The position numbers and the translations under genes are program-made. Below the pieces are notes generated by a model, which saw nothing but the letters and a program-made list of their open reading frames with translations, had not been told where the DNA came from and did not search any database. Source: Muribaculaceae bacterium (GTDB taxonomy: Bacteria > Cyanobacteriota > Vampirovibrionia > Gastranaerophilales > Gastranaerophilaceae). From it: a stretch of DNA of 32,059 nucleotides. Below, one piece after another: positions 24,630-32,059 of this stretch (position 1 is the first letter of the stretch; each line of letters opens with the position of its first letter). The stretch is from contig JAMPCZ010000013.1 in NCBI GenBank assembly GCA_023665935.1, forward strand, positions 1-32,059. Reading direction: 5' to 3'.

Positions 24630-24658
24630 AGAATAACATTAAACAACAAAAAAATCAA
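24630..24658 (-). promoter_or_regulatory. Promoter for the tRNA transcript
   Basis: On the minus strand TTGATT (24658-24653), a 17-bp spacer, TGT-TATTCT (hexamer 24635-24630). Transcription would start near 24623 and carry both structured units ahead of the tRNA, a leader of about 255 nt. Confidence 0.6.
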
Positions 24659-24670
24659 GTTTATATTATA

Positions 24671-24698
24671 TTGTTTTATTTTAAAAATTTAGTACAAT
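24671..24698 (+). promoter_or_regulatory. Promoter of the FliF/YscJ-TPR gene, leaderless
   Basis: TTGTTT at 24671-24676, a 16-bp spacer, TACAAT at 24693-24698. The hexamer ends exactly six bases before the ATG at 24705, with no Shine-Dalgarno between. Confidence 0.6.
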
Positions 24699-24704
24699 AA
24701 TAAT

Positions 24705-25952
24705 ATGAAAAAGAGAATTTTAATAAGTTTAGCAGTGGCAGTATATGGACTCGGGCTTTCCTGGGGTGGATTTCACCTGGGTGCTCAAATGTTTCGTCCA
24801 ACCCCTTTTGCAAAAACCGATAATTTACAGAAAGTAAATGAAATCCAAGCTGAAATAACCACATTCAAACACCCGACAATTCGTTATGTTGACGGCACAG
24901 TGTATTATATTGACATTTGGGGTGGAACTAAAAAAGACATTGATTATTTTGCTGTCCAACTGGCAGAAAAAGATATCCTGACAGATGAGGTTTCAATTTA
25001 CCCGAATTTCAATCCTTACTTGTATATTACCTCAACTAAGCCTAAGAAATTGAGAAAATTCGAAAAATTATTAAACAAAAATCTTTCAAAAAGATTAAGC
25101 CACATAGAAGGGGTTTATAGTGCGCAAATAGCTATAAACATTCCGGAAAACATTTTCTCTTTCTATGAAAAACCTAAACCTATAACCGCAAATGTAACAA
25201 TAGAAACCAACAAAGCATTCGACCGGGAAAGGATTGCAAAAGTTGCAAAGTCATTACTTGCGGCAAGTGTTCCGGCTCTTTCAAGAGAAAATATTAAGAT
25301 AGATTTTGTTTATGAAGAGTGCAGCAACGAATGTCTTGCCAAGACTTATTACGGACAAGCAAAACGCGCAATAAATATAGACAAAAACTACGCTAAAGCC
25401 TTAAAGAACCTTAAAAAAGCCGAAGAAATTTCAAAAGATTACTCTCGGGCAATAGAATTATTTAACAGTTTGATTGATATAAACAAAAAAATTGCTAAAA
25501 CTCCTAACAATTATAAATTGTATATTGAACGTGGCGATTTAGAGAACCTTGAAGAGTATTCCAATTCCATGTTTACGACCTACAACATCACATCAAACTA
25601 CGAAACGGCAATTGAAGATTACAAAAAAGCATTGGAACTAAACCCAAAAGCTTACGAAGTCTACGAAAAGCTGGGTGATGCATATTCAGAAACAGGCTGG
25701 AGAAGATGTGACGTATGCAAGTTAGAAAGAGATATCTATGACGAGCATACAGCAATCAGCTATTATGAAAAAGCCATTGAACATTGCGGCGGAAACGACA
25801 AATTATACAAAAAGCTTGGAGATAGATACCTTGCGGCAAAAGATAAGAAAAGAGCAAAAGAAACTTTCGCAAAAATCAAGAATCCGCAAGCCCTGGAAGA
25901 TCCGTCAATCCCAAAACCATACAAATGTTTCTTAGGTGTATTTTGCAGATAA
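24705..25952 (+). CDS. Membrane-anchored FliF/YscJ-like ring-building domain fused to TPRs
   Basis: 415 residues. An N-terminal anchor (about residues 5-28) is followed by a domain whose second part reads LNKNLSKRLSHIEGVYSAQI, then IPENIFSFYEKPKPITANVTIE, then VAKSLLAASVPALSRENIKIDF (about 115-205). This follows the RBM domain of FliF and YscJ/SctJ (LARTIxxIdGVxSArVHlxxPe..f...pSAsVxxxl....L....V..iVAxSVPgLxPenVtVvD). TPR-like helical repeats fill about 215-400 (YETAIEDYKKALELNPKAYEVYEKLGDAY). Two CxxC/Cys pairs (CSNEC, CDVC) occur. FliF and YscJ form inner-membrane rings of flagella and type III secretion; no other flagellar or secretion gene is in view, so the partner machine is unknown. 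The mRNA appears leaderless. Confidence 0.72.
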   Translation: MKKRILISLAVAVYGLGLSWGGFHLGAQMFRPTPFAKTDNLQKVNEIQAEITTFKHPTIRYVDGTVYYIDIWGGTKKDIDYFAVQLAEKDILTDEVSIYPNFNPYLYITSTKPKKLRKFEKLLNKNLSKRLSHIEGVYSAQIAINIPENIFSFYEKPKPITANVTIETNKAFDRERIAKVAKSLLAASVPALSRENIKIDFVYEECSNECLAKTYYGQAKRAINIDKNYAKALKNLKKAEEISKDYSRAIELFNSLIDINKKIAKTPNNYKLYIERGDLENLEEYSNSMFTTYNITSNYETAIEDYKKALELNPKAYEVYEKLGDAYSETGWRRCDVCKLERDIYDEHTAISYYEKAIEHCGGNDKLYKKLGDRYLAAKDKKRAKETFAKIKNPQALEDPSIPKPYKCFLGVFCR

Positions 25953-25979
25953 GCTTTTAATCTGCATTATTAAAAATTC

Positions 25980-26005
25980 ACTACGGCAAAATTTTTTGCC
26001 GTAGT
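25980..26005. terminator. Bidirectional terminator-like hairpin
   Basis: ACTACGGCAAAA (25980-25991) pairs with TTTTGCCGTAGT (25994-26005). It lies between convergent genes. Confidence 0.7.
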
Positions 26006-26020
26006 AATTTAAAATCACAC

Positions 26021-26044
26021 AGCCCTCCCCATCCGGGGAGGGCT
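26021..26044. repeat. GC-rich palindrome
   Basis: AGCCCTCCCC (26021-26030) and GGGGAGGGCT (26035-26044) form a perfect 10-bp stem with a 4-base loop, much richer in GC than the surroundings. Probably a dispersed extragenic palindrome. Confidence 0.75.
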
Positions 26045-26047
26045 AAC

Positions 26048-26084
26048 AATCAGGCGCACCAGCTTGCAGCTGGTGCACCTGATT
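26048..26084. repeat. GC-rich palindrome
   Basis: AATCAGGCGCACCAGC (26048-26063) pairs with GCTGGTGCACCTGATT (26069-26084), one C-A mismatch, loop TTGCA. Third hairpin in a row between the stop codons of two convergent genes. Confidence 0.75.
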
Positions 26085-26099
26085 ACATATATTACTTTT

Positions 26100-27101
26100 C
26101 TAAACCATCAATACATCTTTAGATGATGATTTTGAAGCTGTTGTTCGAGCTGCTGTTGATAAAGCCGGCAAAATCACACAATTTGACAGTTCTGAGCCGG
26201 TTTTAACCTCTGCACCGTCCATAACAACACAATTTTCAAGCTTAATATATTCGCCTAATTTTACCCCGGAACCGATTACAGAATTTCCGACAAATCTTAC
26301 TGTTGACGGGATTTTTGAATCACCCGCAACATAGTTTCCTAAATTTGTTTCAACAACATTATCATGTTTAATTCTGCAAACTCCGTTAAAAACATCCTGT
26401 ATTGACTGTTTGTACTGACCGATTGTTCCGATATCATTCCAATATTCACAAACCTCAAACGTATTTATCTGACCTTCTTCCAACAATTTAGGGAAAACAT
26501 TTTTTGCAAAATCGTAAAAAGTATTCTCAGGAATATAGTCAAAAATCTTATAATTAAAAATATAGATTCCTGTATTTATCAAATTACTTTTAGCTTCATC
26601 CACACTTGGTTTTTCTTGGAATTCTGTTATATAACCGTTTTGATCAGTAACAACAACACCAAAGTGACAGACCTGTTCGTGCGGAACCTGTTTAACTCCG
26701 ATTGTTGCAATAGCACCCGATTGTTTATGAATTTCAATACCTTTTTTAATATCAGCAGTTGTTAAAATATCACCGGACATTACGACAAAATCTTCACCCT
26801 CGTCAAAGAAGAACTGACATTTTTTAACTCCGCCGGCAGTTCCTGACAGTTCGGTTTCTTTAATTGAAGAAAACTTAACACCGAGTTTGTTATTTTTATA
26901 CCTGTCAATAATTTGATCAGCAAGGTAATAAGTATTAGATATAACCTCATTAACTCCGACATTATGAAGCTGGGTTAAAATTATATCCATCAAAGGTCGA
27001 TTCATAACCGGGATTAAAGGTTTCGGAAACCTTAAAGTTATCGGTTCTAATCTTGAGCCCATGCCTGCAGCCATTACCATCGCTTTAATCTTTTTTGTCA
27101 T
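26100..27101 (-). CDS. Sugar-1-phosphate nucleotidyltransferase (mannose-1-phosphate guanylyltransferase-like)
   Basis: 333 residues. It joins an NTP to a sugar-1-phosphate to give an NDP-sugar for surface polysaccharide or glycoprotein. The NTP-binding signature is MAAGMGSRLEPITLRFPKPL, residues about 10-29. Further marks are SGTAGGVKKC, VMSGDILTTADI (Mg-binding Asp), FQEKP and NTGIYIF. A left-handed beta-helix of few turns follows from about residue 250 (VRFVGNSVIGSGVKLGEYIKLENCVVMDGAEV), as in GMPPs and GlmU-like enzymes. The last 25 residues (AARTTASKSSSKDVLMV) are an unusual Ser/Thr/Ala-rich tail. GDP-mannose is the likeliest product; UDP-glucose or dTDP-sugars cannot be excluded. It is 57 bp downstream of the lipoyl transferase gene. 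Confidence 0.88.
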   Translation of the reverse strand: MTKKIKAMVMAAGMGSRLEPITLRFPKPLIPVMNRPLMDIILTQLHNVGVNEVISNTYYLADQIIDRYKNNKLGVKFSSIKETELSGTAGGVKKCQFFFDEGEDFVVMSGDILTTADIKKGIEIHKQSGAIATIGVKQVPHEQVCHFGVVVTDQNGYITEFQEKPSVDEAKSNLINTGIYIFNYKIFDYIPENTFYDFAKNVFPKLLEEGQINTFEVCEYWNDIGTIGQYKQSIQDVFNGVCRIKHDNVVETNLGNYVAGDSKIPSTVRFVGNSVIGSGVKLGEYIKLENCVVMDGAEVKTGSELSNCVILPALSTAARTTASKSSSKDVLMV

Positions 27102-27157
27102 AATATATCCCTTTTTTGTTTGATTATACTACCAAGGATATATTTTGTCTATAGCCG

Positions 27158-27811
27158 CTATACTTCACTACTTAATATATTAATAACATCCTCTTTACGC
27201 AGAGCGGGATTTATTTCTTTAATGGTCGTAATCTCACTGGAATCGACCTTTTCGCCAAAAATTTCTTCCAGTAAATTCTTATCATAATCGTACAAAATAG
27301 AACCGTGCTGAAGAATATAACCGTTTTTGCGGCACTGAGCAGAACCTATCAGTTTCTTACCGTTATAACACAAATCAGCACCCGTTGAAACAAGCATACA
27401 ATAGTCAAAACCTGTTTTCACAGGCTTCTCGGTTCCGAAAGTCAAACAAATTCCTGCCTTTTGAAATCTATCCGTTAAGAACTTAGAAATTTCCATATAC
27501 GAAGACACAACATGTTCACCGTTTTTTAAATAAGACACGGGACAAACAATGCTATAAGTAATTTCATTATCATGCAAAAGTGCTCTGCCACCGGTCAAAC
27601 GTCTTACAACATCAATATTTTTTGAGTTCAAAAACCCTTTATCCAAAAACTTGTCGTCCTGATTTCGACCTAAAGAAACGCAAGCAGGAGCCCAGCCATA
27701 CAATCTTAATATCGGGGATTCAAGATGCGAAGAAATCGCGTTATTCAATAACGCCTCATCTTCTTTCATATTATATTCGCCGGTATTTACTGAATATGGA
27801 ATAACTAACAC
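27158..27811 (-). CDS. Lipoate-protein ligase / octanoyltransferase family (LipM-like)
   Basis: 217 residues of the BPL_LplA_LipB fold, which moves octanoyl or lipoyl groups to carrier proteins such as GcvH or E2 subunits. The lipoyl-pocket motif RRLTGGRALLHDNEITYSIV lies at about residues 69-88. The later FDYCMLVSTGADL..GKKLIGSAQCRKNGYILQHGSIL corresponds to the ACFDAPSxYEL..GKKIxGSAQxR stretch of LipM, with a Cys in the place of the acyl-thioester nucleophile. It is shorter than the usual 270-280. Its start lies 12 bases after the stop of the secreted protein gene upstream on the same strand, so it may be in that operon. LipM versus LplA specificity is undecided. Confidence 0.85.
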   Translation of the reverse strand: MLVIPYSVNTGEYNMKEDEALLNNAISSHLESPILRLYGWAPACVSLGRNQDDKFLDKGFLNSKNIDVVRRLTGGRALLHDNEITYSIVCPVSYLKNGEHVVSSYMEISKFLTDRFQKAGICLTFGTEKPVKTGFDYCMLVSTGADLCYNGKKLIGSAQCRKNGYILQHGSILYDYDKNLLEEIFGEKVDSSEITTIKEINPALRKEDVINILSSEV

Positions 27812-27823
27812 GACAACTCCCGC

Positions 27824-29428
27824 CTAATATGACAATTCCGAATGAATTGAATATCCTCCGCGGGTCAAATCAGGGACTCTTATTTCATCAAGCGGAGGAA
27901 GTCCGTAAGGATTCGGAGCGGCTGATTGAATAGTCGGAGCTATCGGCTGAAGCGGCTGTAAATCGTCTTGATTAATTTCAGACGAAGAATTTACAGAAAC
28001 TTCCTCAGCTGCTGGCTGCTTTAAATTTGACTTGACAGAAGACTTGTCCTGACCGTGTAAAAAGATTAAACCTTTTGTCGGGTTTTTACGCTTTTCTTCT
28101 AATCGGCGTTTTTCTTCCAGGCTCTTTTCTTTCGCCTTGAGCTTTTCATCCTCAAGCTTTTGTTTAGCCTCAAGTTTTTCAGCTTTCGCAGGAGATATAT
28201 TTTTTTCCTTAAATTTTTTCTCTTTTTTAGGCTTTACTTTATTTTTTGATTTTTCCTTTTTGGATTTTTTTACTGATTTTGAAAATTTAACATCATCCTC
28301 TATATCTCCAATATTTGAAGACAAACCGGTCATAAACCCTTCGGCACCGAACTCCGTTGCATTTTCAGGATTTATATCCACCGGTCTGAGCTTTGGAAAA
28401 CCTGCATTTTCGTCAAAACTTTCGACATTATTTAATACAGACTTTTCTGATTCCGAATTCTCAACAACTTTATTTTGATTTTCATCAGGATTTGTACCGA
28501 CAGAATTTTCATTTGATTGAGAGTTTTCGGAATTTTCTCTAGCGATTAATTCTTCTTCAAACTGAACAAAAGTATCATGCCCGACAAACTGTTCTAAAGC
28601 TGCACGCTTTGCAAAAAATTCAGCCTTCGCGGTTCTTTGCTTGTCCAAAGCCGTACGATAGTAAGCATCTGTTATAACAACCAATTCTCTTGAAGCGTTA
28701 TTTTTTTGAGCCAATTCAAACTTATGACGATTCTCATCAACCAATTTCGTTGTAAAATCCAAATGTTTTTTGGCACACATATAATCATAATAAAGATTTA
28801 CCGCGTTTTGCTGCAAATCCTCAATCTTGCGGATAAGAATAATCATATCTGCGTCTGTAACTCTTGTATATTTATAATTAAGAGCCTTGGTATCCTGCGA
28901 CATAATCCCGAAAATATTTCCGCCAATTAATGATGAGCCCGCCAATATAGGATTCCCCATACTTGCCCCGACAAGGGTTGACATACTTGCAATAGTTTTT
29001 AAAACATTTTTGACTGATTTTTCATCAGGCTTATCTGCATCAGGATTTGCAAGCTTATACAATGCAAAATTTATGGTATCACTCTGCATAGCAGCCCCCT
29101 GCCACAATAAAGAAAGATCAGAAAGCATTTCCTGCTCCTCAAACTCCAGATCCTGAGCGACTTCCCTTGATAAATTTTTAATACTCAAATCCGCATATGT
29201 ACGATCTGCAATATTGTTTTCCTTAGTTCCGTCAATTTGAGTATAGTTTTTTTCAACCTTTGTTAACTGCTGTGCCTGAACATATTGAGTTTCAGGGATT
29301 TCGGACAGCCCAACCCTGTATGCAGGAGATTTTGGATACATTATATCCGCATATTCATCTGCAAATGCAGGTACCGCACTAATAAGAATCATTACAGATA
29401 AAAATAAAACTTTCTTACTTAAGTGCAT
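27824..29428 (-). CDS. Secreted helical protein, Lys/Glu-rich C-terminus (tandem paralogue 2)
   Basis: 534 residues. A signal peptide (VLFLSVMILISAVPAFA) is followed by a helical part with a central Gly/Ala/Met-rich hydrophobic patch (VGASMGNPILAGSSLIGGN). A long coiled-coil region (DADMIILIRKIEDLQQNAVN then YYDYMCAKKHLDF...) runs to about residue 295. After that it is low in complexity: acidic Asn/Ser-rich, then a highly charged Lys/Glu helix (about 390-455), then a Pro-rich tail. The first 300 residues resemble the gene just upstream (LWQGAAMQSDTINFALYKLA against LWKGTVENNQVIGFALKKLA; LYYDYMCAKKHL against AYYNYKSALSQL). The paired long helices recall TolC-like coiled coils, but I see no beta-barrel. 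Its GGAGG lies in the upstream gene and the two overlap by 14 bases, so they are coupled. Unknown function. Confidence 0.8.
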   Translation of the reverse strand: MHLSKKVLFLSVMILISAVPAFADEYADIMYPKSPAYRVGLSEIPETQYVQAQQLTKVEKNYTQIDGTKENNIADRTYADLSIKNLSREVAQDLEFEEQEMLSDLSLLWQGAAMQSDTINFALYKLANPDADKPDEKSVKNVLKTIASMSTLVGASMGNPILAGSSLIGGNIFGIMSQDTKALNYKYTRVTDADMIILIRKIEDLQQNAVNLYYDYMCAKKHLDFTTKLVDENRHKFELAQKNNASRELVVITDAYYRTALDKQRTAKAEFFAKRAALEQFVGHDTFVQFEEELIARENSENSQSNENSVGTNPDENQNKVVENSESEKSVLNNVESFDENAGFPKLRPVDINPENATEFGAEGFMTGLSSNIGDIEDDVKFSKSVKKSKKEKSKNKVKPKKEKKFKEKNISPAKAEKLEAKQKLEDEKLKAKEKSLEEKRRLEEKRKNPTKGLIFLHGQDKSSVKSNLKQPAAEEVSVNSSSEINQDDLQPLQPIAPTIQSAAPNPYGLPPLDEIRVPDLTRGGYSIHSELSY

Positions 29429-30242
29429 TTGCCCCTCCTAACAAAGTTGTTTCGTAATTGTATTGATATAAATTCAACGCATTAACAACCTTTTTCCCAG
29501 CTAATCTTTGCAGCTCCAAATGATATTTCTTGCATAACTGCATATACTTATACTCTTCAATTTCCATATCTTTATATAATGCCGAAGAAATAGCAATTTC
29601 CAAAAAATCCTCTTCATCCATTGCCTTTACATAATTTTTACTATATAAAAGTTCGCGCGAACGGATTTCTTTCAACTGCGACAGAGCACTTTTGTAATTA
29701 TAATAAGCATTGATAATCTTATCCTGTAAAGATTCCACAAGCCCCGCAAGCTCAATAAGTTCGGTATCAGTAAGCGGAACCTCCTGAGGAATATTTTTGC
29801 GATTCAGAAGGTTTTGAGCAAGTCTTCCCGCAGCATAAGAACCAGATTGGAACATATAATCAGCCCCGATTAATGCAGGAGCTAAAGAAGCACCCGATAC
29901 AACCGCAGAAAGAGTTTTTGCCATAAGAGAGGAATGTATCCTTCTTTGACTTTCAGGAGTCGCAAGTTTTTTTAGAGCAAACCCGATTACCTGGTTATTC
30001 TCAACGGTTCCTTTCCATAGGTTATCAATATCTTCCAAATCTTTTTCTTTTTGAAGCTTGATAATTTCATCCATAATTTCTTTGTCACTGATAACCAAAG
30101 ACTCCTTGTCTTTATAATCAACTTTCGGCAACTCAATTTCGGATTTTTCAACGCCGTCAAGCGAAACTTCGTCAAACGCAAAAACTCCCGCCTGACATGT
30201 CAAAACTACAGCTATCCCTAAAAATATCAATATCTTCTTCAT
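29415..30242 (-). CDS. Secreted helical protein (tandem paralogue 1)
   Basis: 275 residues. Signal peptide MKKILIFLGIAVVLTCQAGVFA, then an acidic/basic helical region, LWKGTVENNQVIGFALKKLA, a Gly/Ala-rich hydrophobic patch (VVSGASLAPALIGADYMFQSGSYAAG) and a coiled coil (LIELAGLVESLQDKIINAYYNYKSALSQL...). It lacks the charged low-complexity tail of its downstream relative. Probably exported and membrane-associated; the two may form a complex. No Shine-Dalgarno: TGC-TATAAC (hexamer 30254-30249) lies exactly six bases before the ATG, so the operon mRNA is probably leaderless. I know no named family. Confidence 0.8.
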   Translation of the reverse strand: MKKILIFLGIAVVLTCQAGVFAFDEVSLDGVEKSEIELPKVDYKDKESLVISDKEIMDEIIKLQKEKDLEDIDNLWKGTVENNQVIGFALKKLATPESQRRIHSSLMAKTLSAVVSGASLAPALIGADYMFQSGSYAAGRLAQNLLNRKNIPQEVPLTDTELIELAGLVESLQDKIINAYYNYKSALSQLKEIRSRELLYSKNYVKAMDEEDFLEIAISSALYKDMEIEEYKYMQLCKKYHLELQRLAGKKVVNALNLYQYNYETTLLGGANALK

Positions 30243-30359
30243 AATAAAGTTATAGCATAATTACAAGAATAAATCCAATGGTTGATTAATCTTTAAATCA
30301 TATGATGGTTCATCTGAACAGAAAAAAACTCTATGATAGGAACATAAGAGGAAGAAGAG

Positions 30360-31112
30360 TTGAGTAACAATAGCACCAAATCGGAATACATGACTACTCC
30401 GATGCGCAGACAGCGACAACAAAAAGAATTACAAAATAAAGCCGATACATTAAGAGCAAAAGACTCGTTCAAAGAAGCGGTCGGCTCGTATCTTAATTCA
30501 ATACTAATTGACAGAAACAACGCCGAAACATATTTTGGGCTTGGAATTTGTTACAAAAATCTCGGAAAGACAAAAAAAGCAATTGAATACCTTGAAAAAG
30601 CCGCATTACTTGATAATTCAAAATATGAAATATTTTATGAACTCGGATTGTGCAACTTAAAAGAGGAAGTACCATGCCGTGCAATAAAATGTTTTATCAG
30701 AGCAATCCAGCTTGAACCTGATAATCCGGAAGCAATTTATCACCTGGGACTGGCTCATGAACAATGCGACGAACAAGATATGGCATTGATGATTTACCAA
30801 AAACTTATCGAGAATTCACCAAATTATATTGAAGCATACCTACGTAAATCTGCATTATTTATAAAAATGGAATTATATAAACAGGCATTAAGTTTGAATC
30901 TAAAAATACTAAAAATTAACCCGCAATACACTACAGTATATTCAGACATAGGGCTTTGTCTTGACAAACTCGGAAAAACAAGTGAGGCAAAAAGATATTA
31001 CCGCAAATACCTTTCGGCAATGCCGGAATCAGAAAACGTAAATCTTGTGCTTCAGCGAGTTGAAAAATTAAGACAGATAAAAAAAGTTGAACAAAAATTC
31101 ACATTAGTATAG
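30360..31112 (+). CDS. TPR-repeat protein
   Basis: 250 residues, starting at TTG (30360) with AGAGGA upstream; an in-frame ATG at 30390 is the alternative. No in-frame ATG upstream is usable because a stop intervenes at 30345. At least five TPR units are visible, for example AETYFGLGICYKNLGKTKKA, YEIFYELGLCNLKEEVPCRA, PEAIYHLGLAHEQCDEQDMA and TTVYSDIGLCLDKLGKTSEA. No signal peptide or membrane helix, so it is a cytoplasmic scaffold or adaptor. It is divergent from the secreted paralogue operon. The partner cannot be told from sequence. Confidence 0.88.
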   Translation: MSNNSTKSEYMTTPMRRQRQQKELQNKADTLRAKDSFKEAVGSYLNSILIDRNNAETYFGLGICYKNLGKTKKAIEYLEKAALLDNSKYEIFYELGLCNLKEEVPCRAIKCFIRAIQLEPDNPEAIYHLGLAHEQCDEQDMALMIYQKLIENSPNYIEAYLRKSALFIKMELYKQALSLNLKILKINPQYTTVYSDIGLCLDKLGKTSEAKRYYRKYLSAMPESENVNLVLQRVEKLRQIKKVEQKFTLV

Positions 31113-31130
31113 AGGATATACTTTAGGATA

Positions 31131-31159
31131 TTTACATTTTTAAAATTTGGGTGTAATAT
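31131..31159 (+). promoter_or_regulatory. Promoter
   Basis: TTTACA at 31131-31136, a 17-bp spacer, TAATAT at 31154-31159, then AAGGA (31171-31175) and the ATG at 31183. This is an ordinary leadered start, in contrast to several neighbours. Confidence 0.6.
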
Positions 31160-31182
31160 AAACAATTAATAAGGACTAAACG

Positions 31183-31905
31183 ATGATTGACAAAATTACA
31201 TCTGTGAATTTATCAACTTCATGCCATATGAATAACTTTATTAAAGGTAAAGAGATTTCGTACGGTCAGATGAACCTGAAAAAATCACCGGAAGTCCAGC
31301 AGCACGGAAAAGATATTACTACAAAAGATAAACTTCTCGCTGCAGCAGGAGCTATAACCGGCGTATCCATTCCGCTTTTAACGTTTATGAAAAGACAAAA
31401 AGCTCCTAATATTTTTAGAGTAAAATACAAAGTTCAGCATATGATAACTATGGCAGCTTGCGGCAACATCGGCGGAATCCTTGCCAGTTCTATCGGTGAA
31501 CCGAAAGAAGATATCAAAAAGAAATGGAAAGAAGGAGCGTTCCAAATGGTATTAACATCAGCCCCGCTGCTCCTTGTAGACGGCTCTATTGCACTTTGCA
31601 GCAAGTCTAAAAATCCTAAAATTAATAACAACATAACAAAAATAATTTGCTCTGTTCTTGGTGTAACAATCGGTTCAAATTCAGCAGCCGCACTGTTTAA
31701 CTCTCTTCGCTCCGAAAAAGAAGCAAAGAAACCTAAACGTGAACTTAAGCTAAAAGATATGATTGCTAATCTTGATGATGCGGTCGCAATCTGCGTACTT
31801 GCAAAGATTCCGTTTGCCGACAAAATACACATCGAACGAGCTCTGCCTGTAATCTACTCCATCTGCGGTTACCGCTCAGGTACCGGCGACAGAAAAAGAG
31901 CATAG
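31183..31905 (+). CDS. Hydrophobic protein of unknown function
   Basis: 240 residues. No signal peptide; the first 45 residues are polar. Hydrophobic stretches follow: LLAAAGAITGVSIPLLTFM (about 51-69), HMITMAACGNIGGILASSIG (about 86-105), GAFQMVLTSAPLLLVDGSIA (about 118-137) and IICSVLGVTIGSNSAAALFN (about 155-174). Basic loops lie between them, so it is probably a four-helix membrane protein. The C-terminal 60 residues are soluble, with Lys-rich and Asp-rich segments. I do not recognise the family. AAGGA lies seven bases before the ATG. Confidence 0.7.
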   Translation: MIDKITSVNLSTSCHMNNFIKGKEISYGQMNLKKSPEVQQHGKDITTKDKLLAAAGAITGVSIPLLTFMKRQKAPNIFRVKYKVQHMITMAACGNIGGILASSIGEPKEDIKKKWKEGAFQMVLTSAPLLLVDGSIALCSKSKNPKINNNITKIICSVLGVTIGSNSAAALFNSLRSEKEAKKPKRELKLKDMIANLDDAVAICVLAKIPFADKIHIERALPVIYSICGYRSGTGDRKRA

Positions 31906-31920
31906 CTTCGCTCGTACCTT

Positions 31921-31980
31921 GCTCTGAATGACGAGTTAATTGCTAGTCATTCTAAGGAAGTTTACGATCGAAGCAATCCG
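31921..31980. repeat. Dispersed extragenic repeat, degenerate copy
   Basis: GAATGACGAG followed by TAGTCATTCTAAGGAAG and CGAAGCAATCCG. The reverse strand reads CGGATTGCTTCG...GAATGAC, the same type as 17168-17200. The remaining bases to the window end hold no gene that I can support. Confidence 0.5.
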
Positions 31981-32059
31981 TTTTTTTAGCGGCAAACACA
32001 TTCCATAATGGCGGCGTTTATATTATTTACCCACTCCTAGTATTCAGGTTTTTGCGGCT

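Noticed and set aside
28137-28478. Plus-strand frame of 113 codons, Phe/Ser-rich
   Set aside because: It is the antisense of the Lys/Glu-rich low-complexity part of the secreted protein; such shadows are expected there.

Overview
The window looks like the chromosome of an AT-rich gut-type bacterium. My best guess is the Gastranaerophilales / Candidatus Melainabacteria (Vampirovibrionia). This rests on the style of the proteins: prepilin-type N-termini joined to peptidase S74 chaperones, many secreted proteins of unknown family, and diderm-like envelope proteins. No rRNA or marker phylogeny is available here, so the placement is inference.

Left part (1-17300), by position: the 5' two thirds of valS (minus, cut by the window edge); three large surface proteins that share one architecture (1637-3433 plus; 5049-7433 and 7451-9496 minus, an operon), with metK between them; a DHA2-type MFS exporter; an 8-bp tandem repeat array; a helical protein of unknown function; the ribosome-associated GTPase typA/bipA; a putative HExxH metallopeptidase; a secreted cysteine-pair repeat protein; and a lone, apparently catalytically dead Hint domain. 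The three surface proteins combine a type IV prepilin N-terminus, a YadA-like head-repeat stalk, an S74 self-processing chaperone and a C-terminal coiled coil. They suggest a pilin-anchored trimeric adhesin system and are the most striking chromosomal feature.

Middle (17309-24340): a compact integrative element of 6,980 bp sits in the 3' half of a tRNA gene with anticodon CAT. A perfect 52-bp direct repeat bounds it. It carries a tyrosine integrase, a BrnT/BrnA-like toxin-antitoxin pair, an XRE repressor, a five-gene envelope cargo operon, an excisionase-like HTH gene, a second winged-helix protein and about 690 bp of palindrome-bearing noncoding DNA. A SAM-clan riboswitch aptamer with an attenuator precedes the excisionase-like gene. 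Its pseudoknot is conserved by compensatory change, but the P4 helix is missing. The element also brings its own copy of the tRNA terminator, so the interrupted tRNA keeps a 3' end.

Right part (24367-32059): upstream of the tRNA (minus strand) lie two structured units that reuse the tRNA's first bases and D-arm. Then come a membrane-anchored protein joining a FliF/YscJ-like ring-building domain to TPRs, three intergenic hairpins, a sugar-phosphate nucleotidyltransferase, a LipM-like lipoyl/octanoyl transferase, a tandem pair of paralogous secreted helical proteins, a TPR protein and a conserved-looking hydrophobic protein. Several genes here have no Shine-Dalgarno and a -10 box about 6 nt before the ATG, which suggests leaderless mRNAs.
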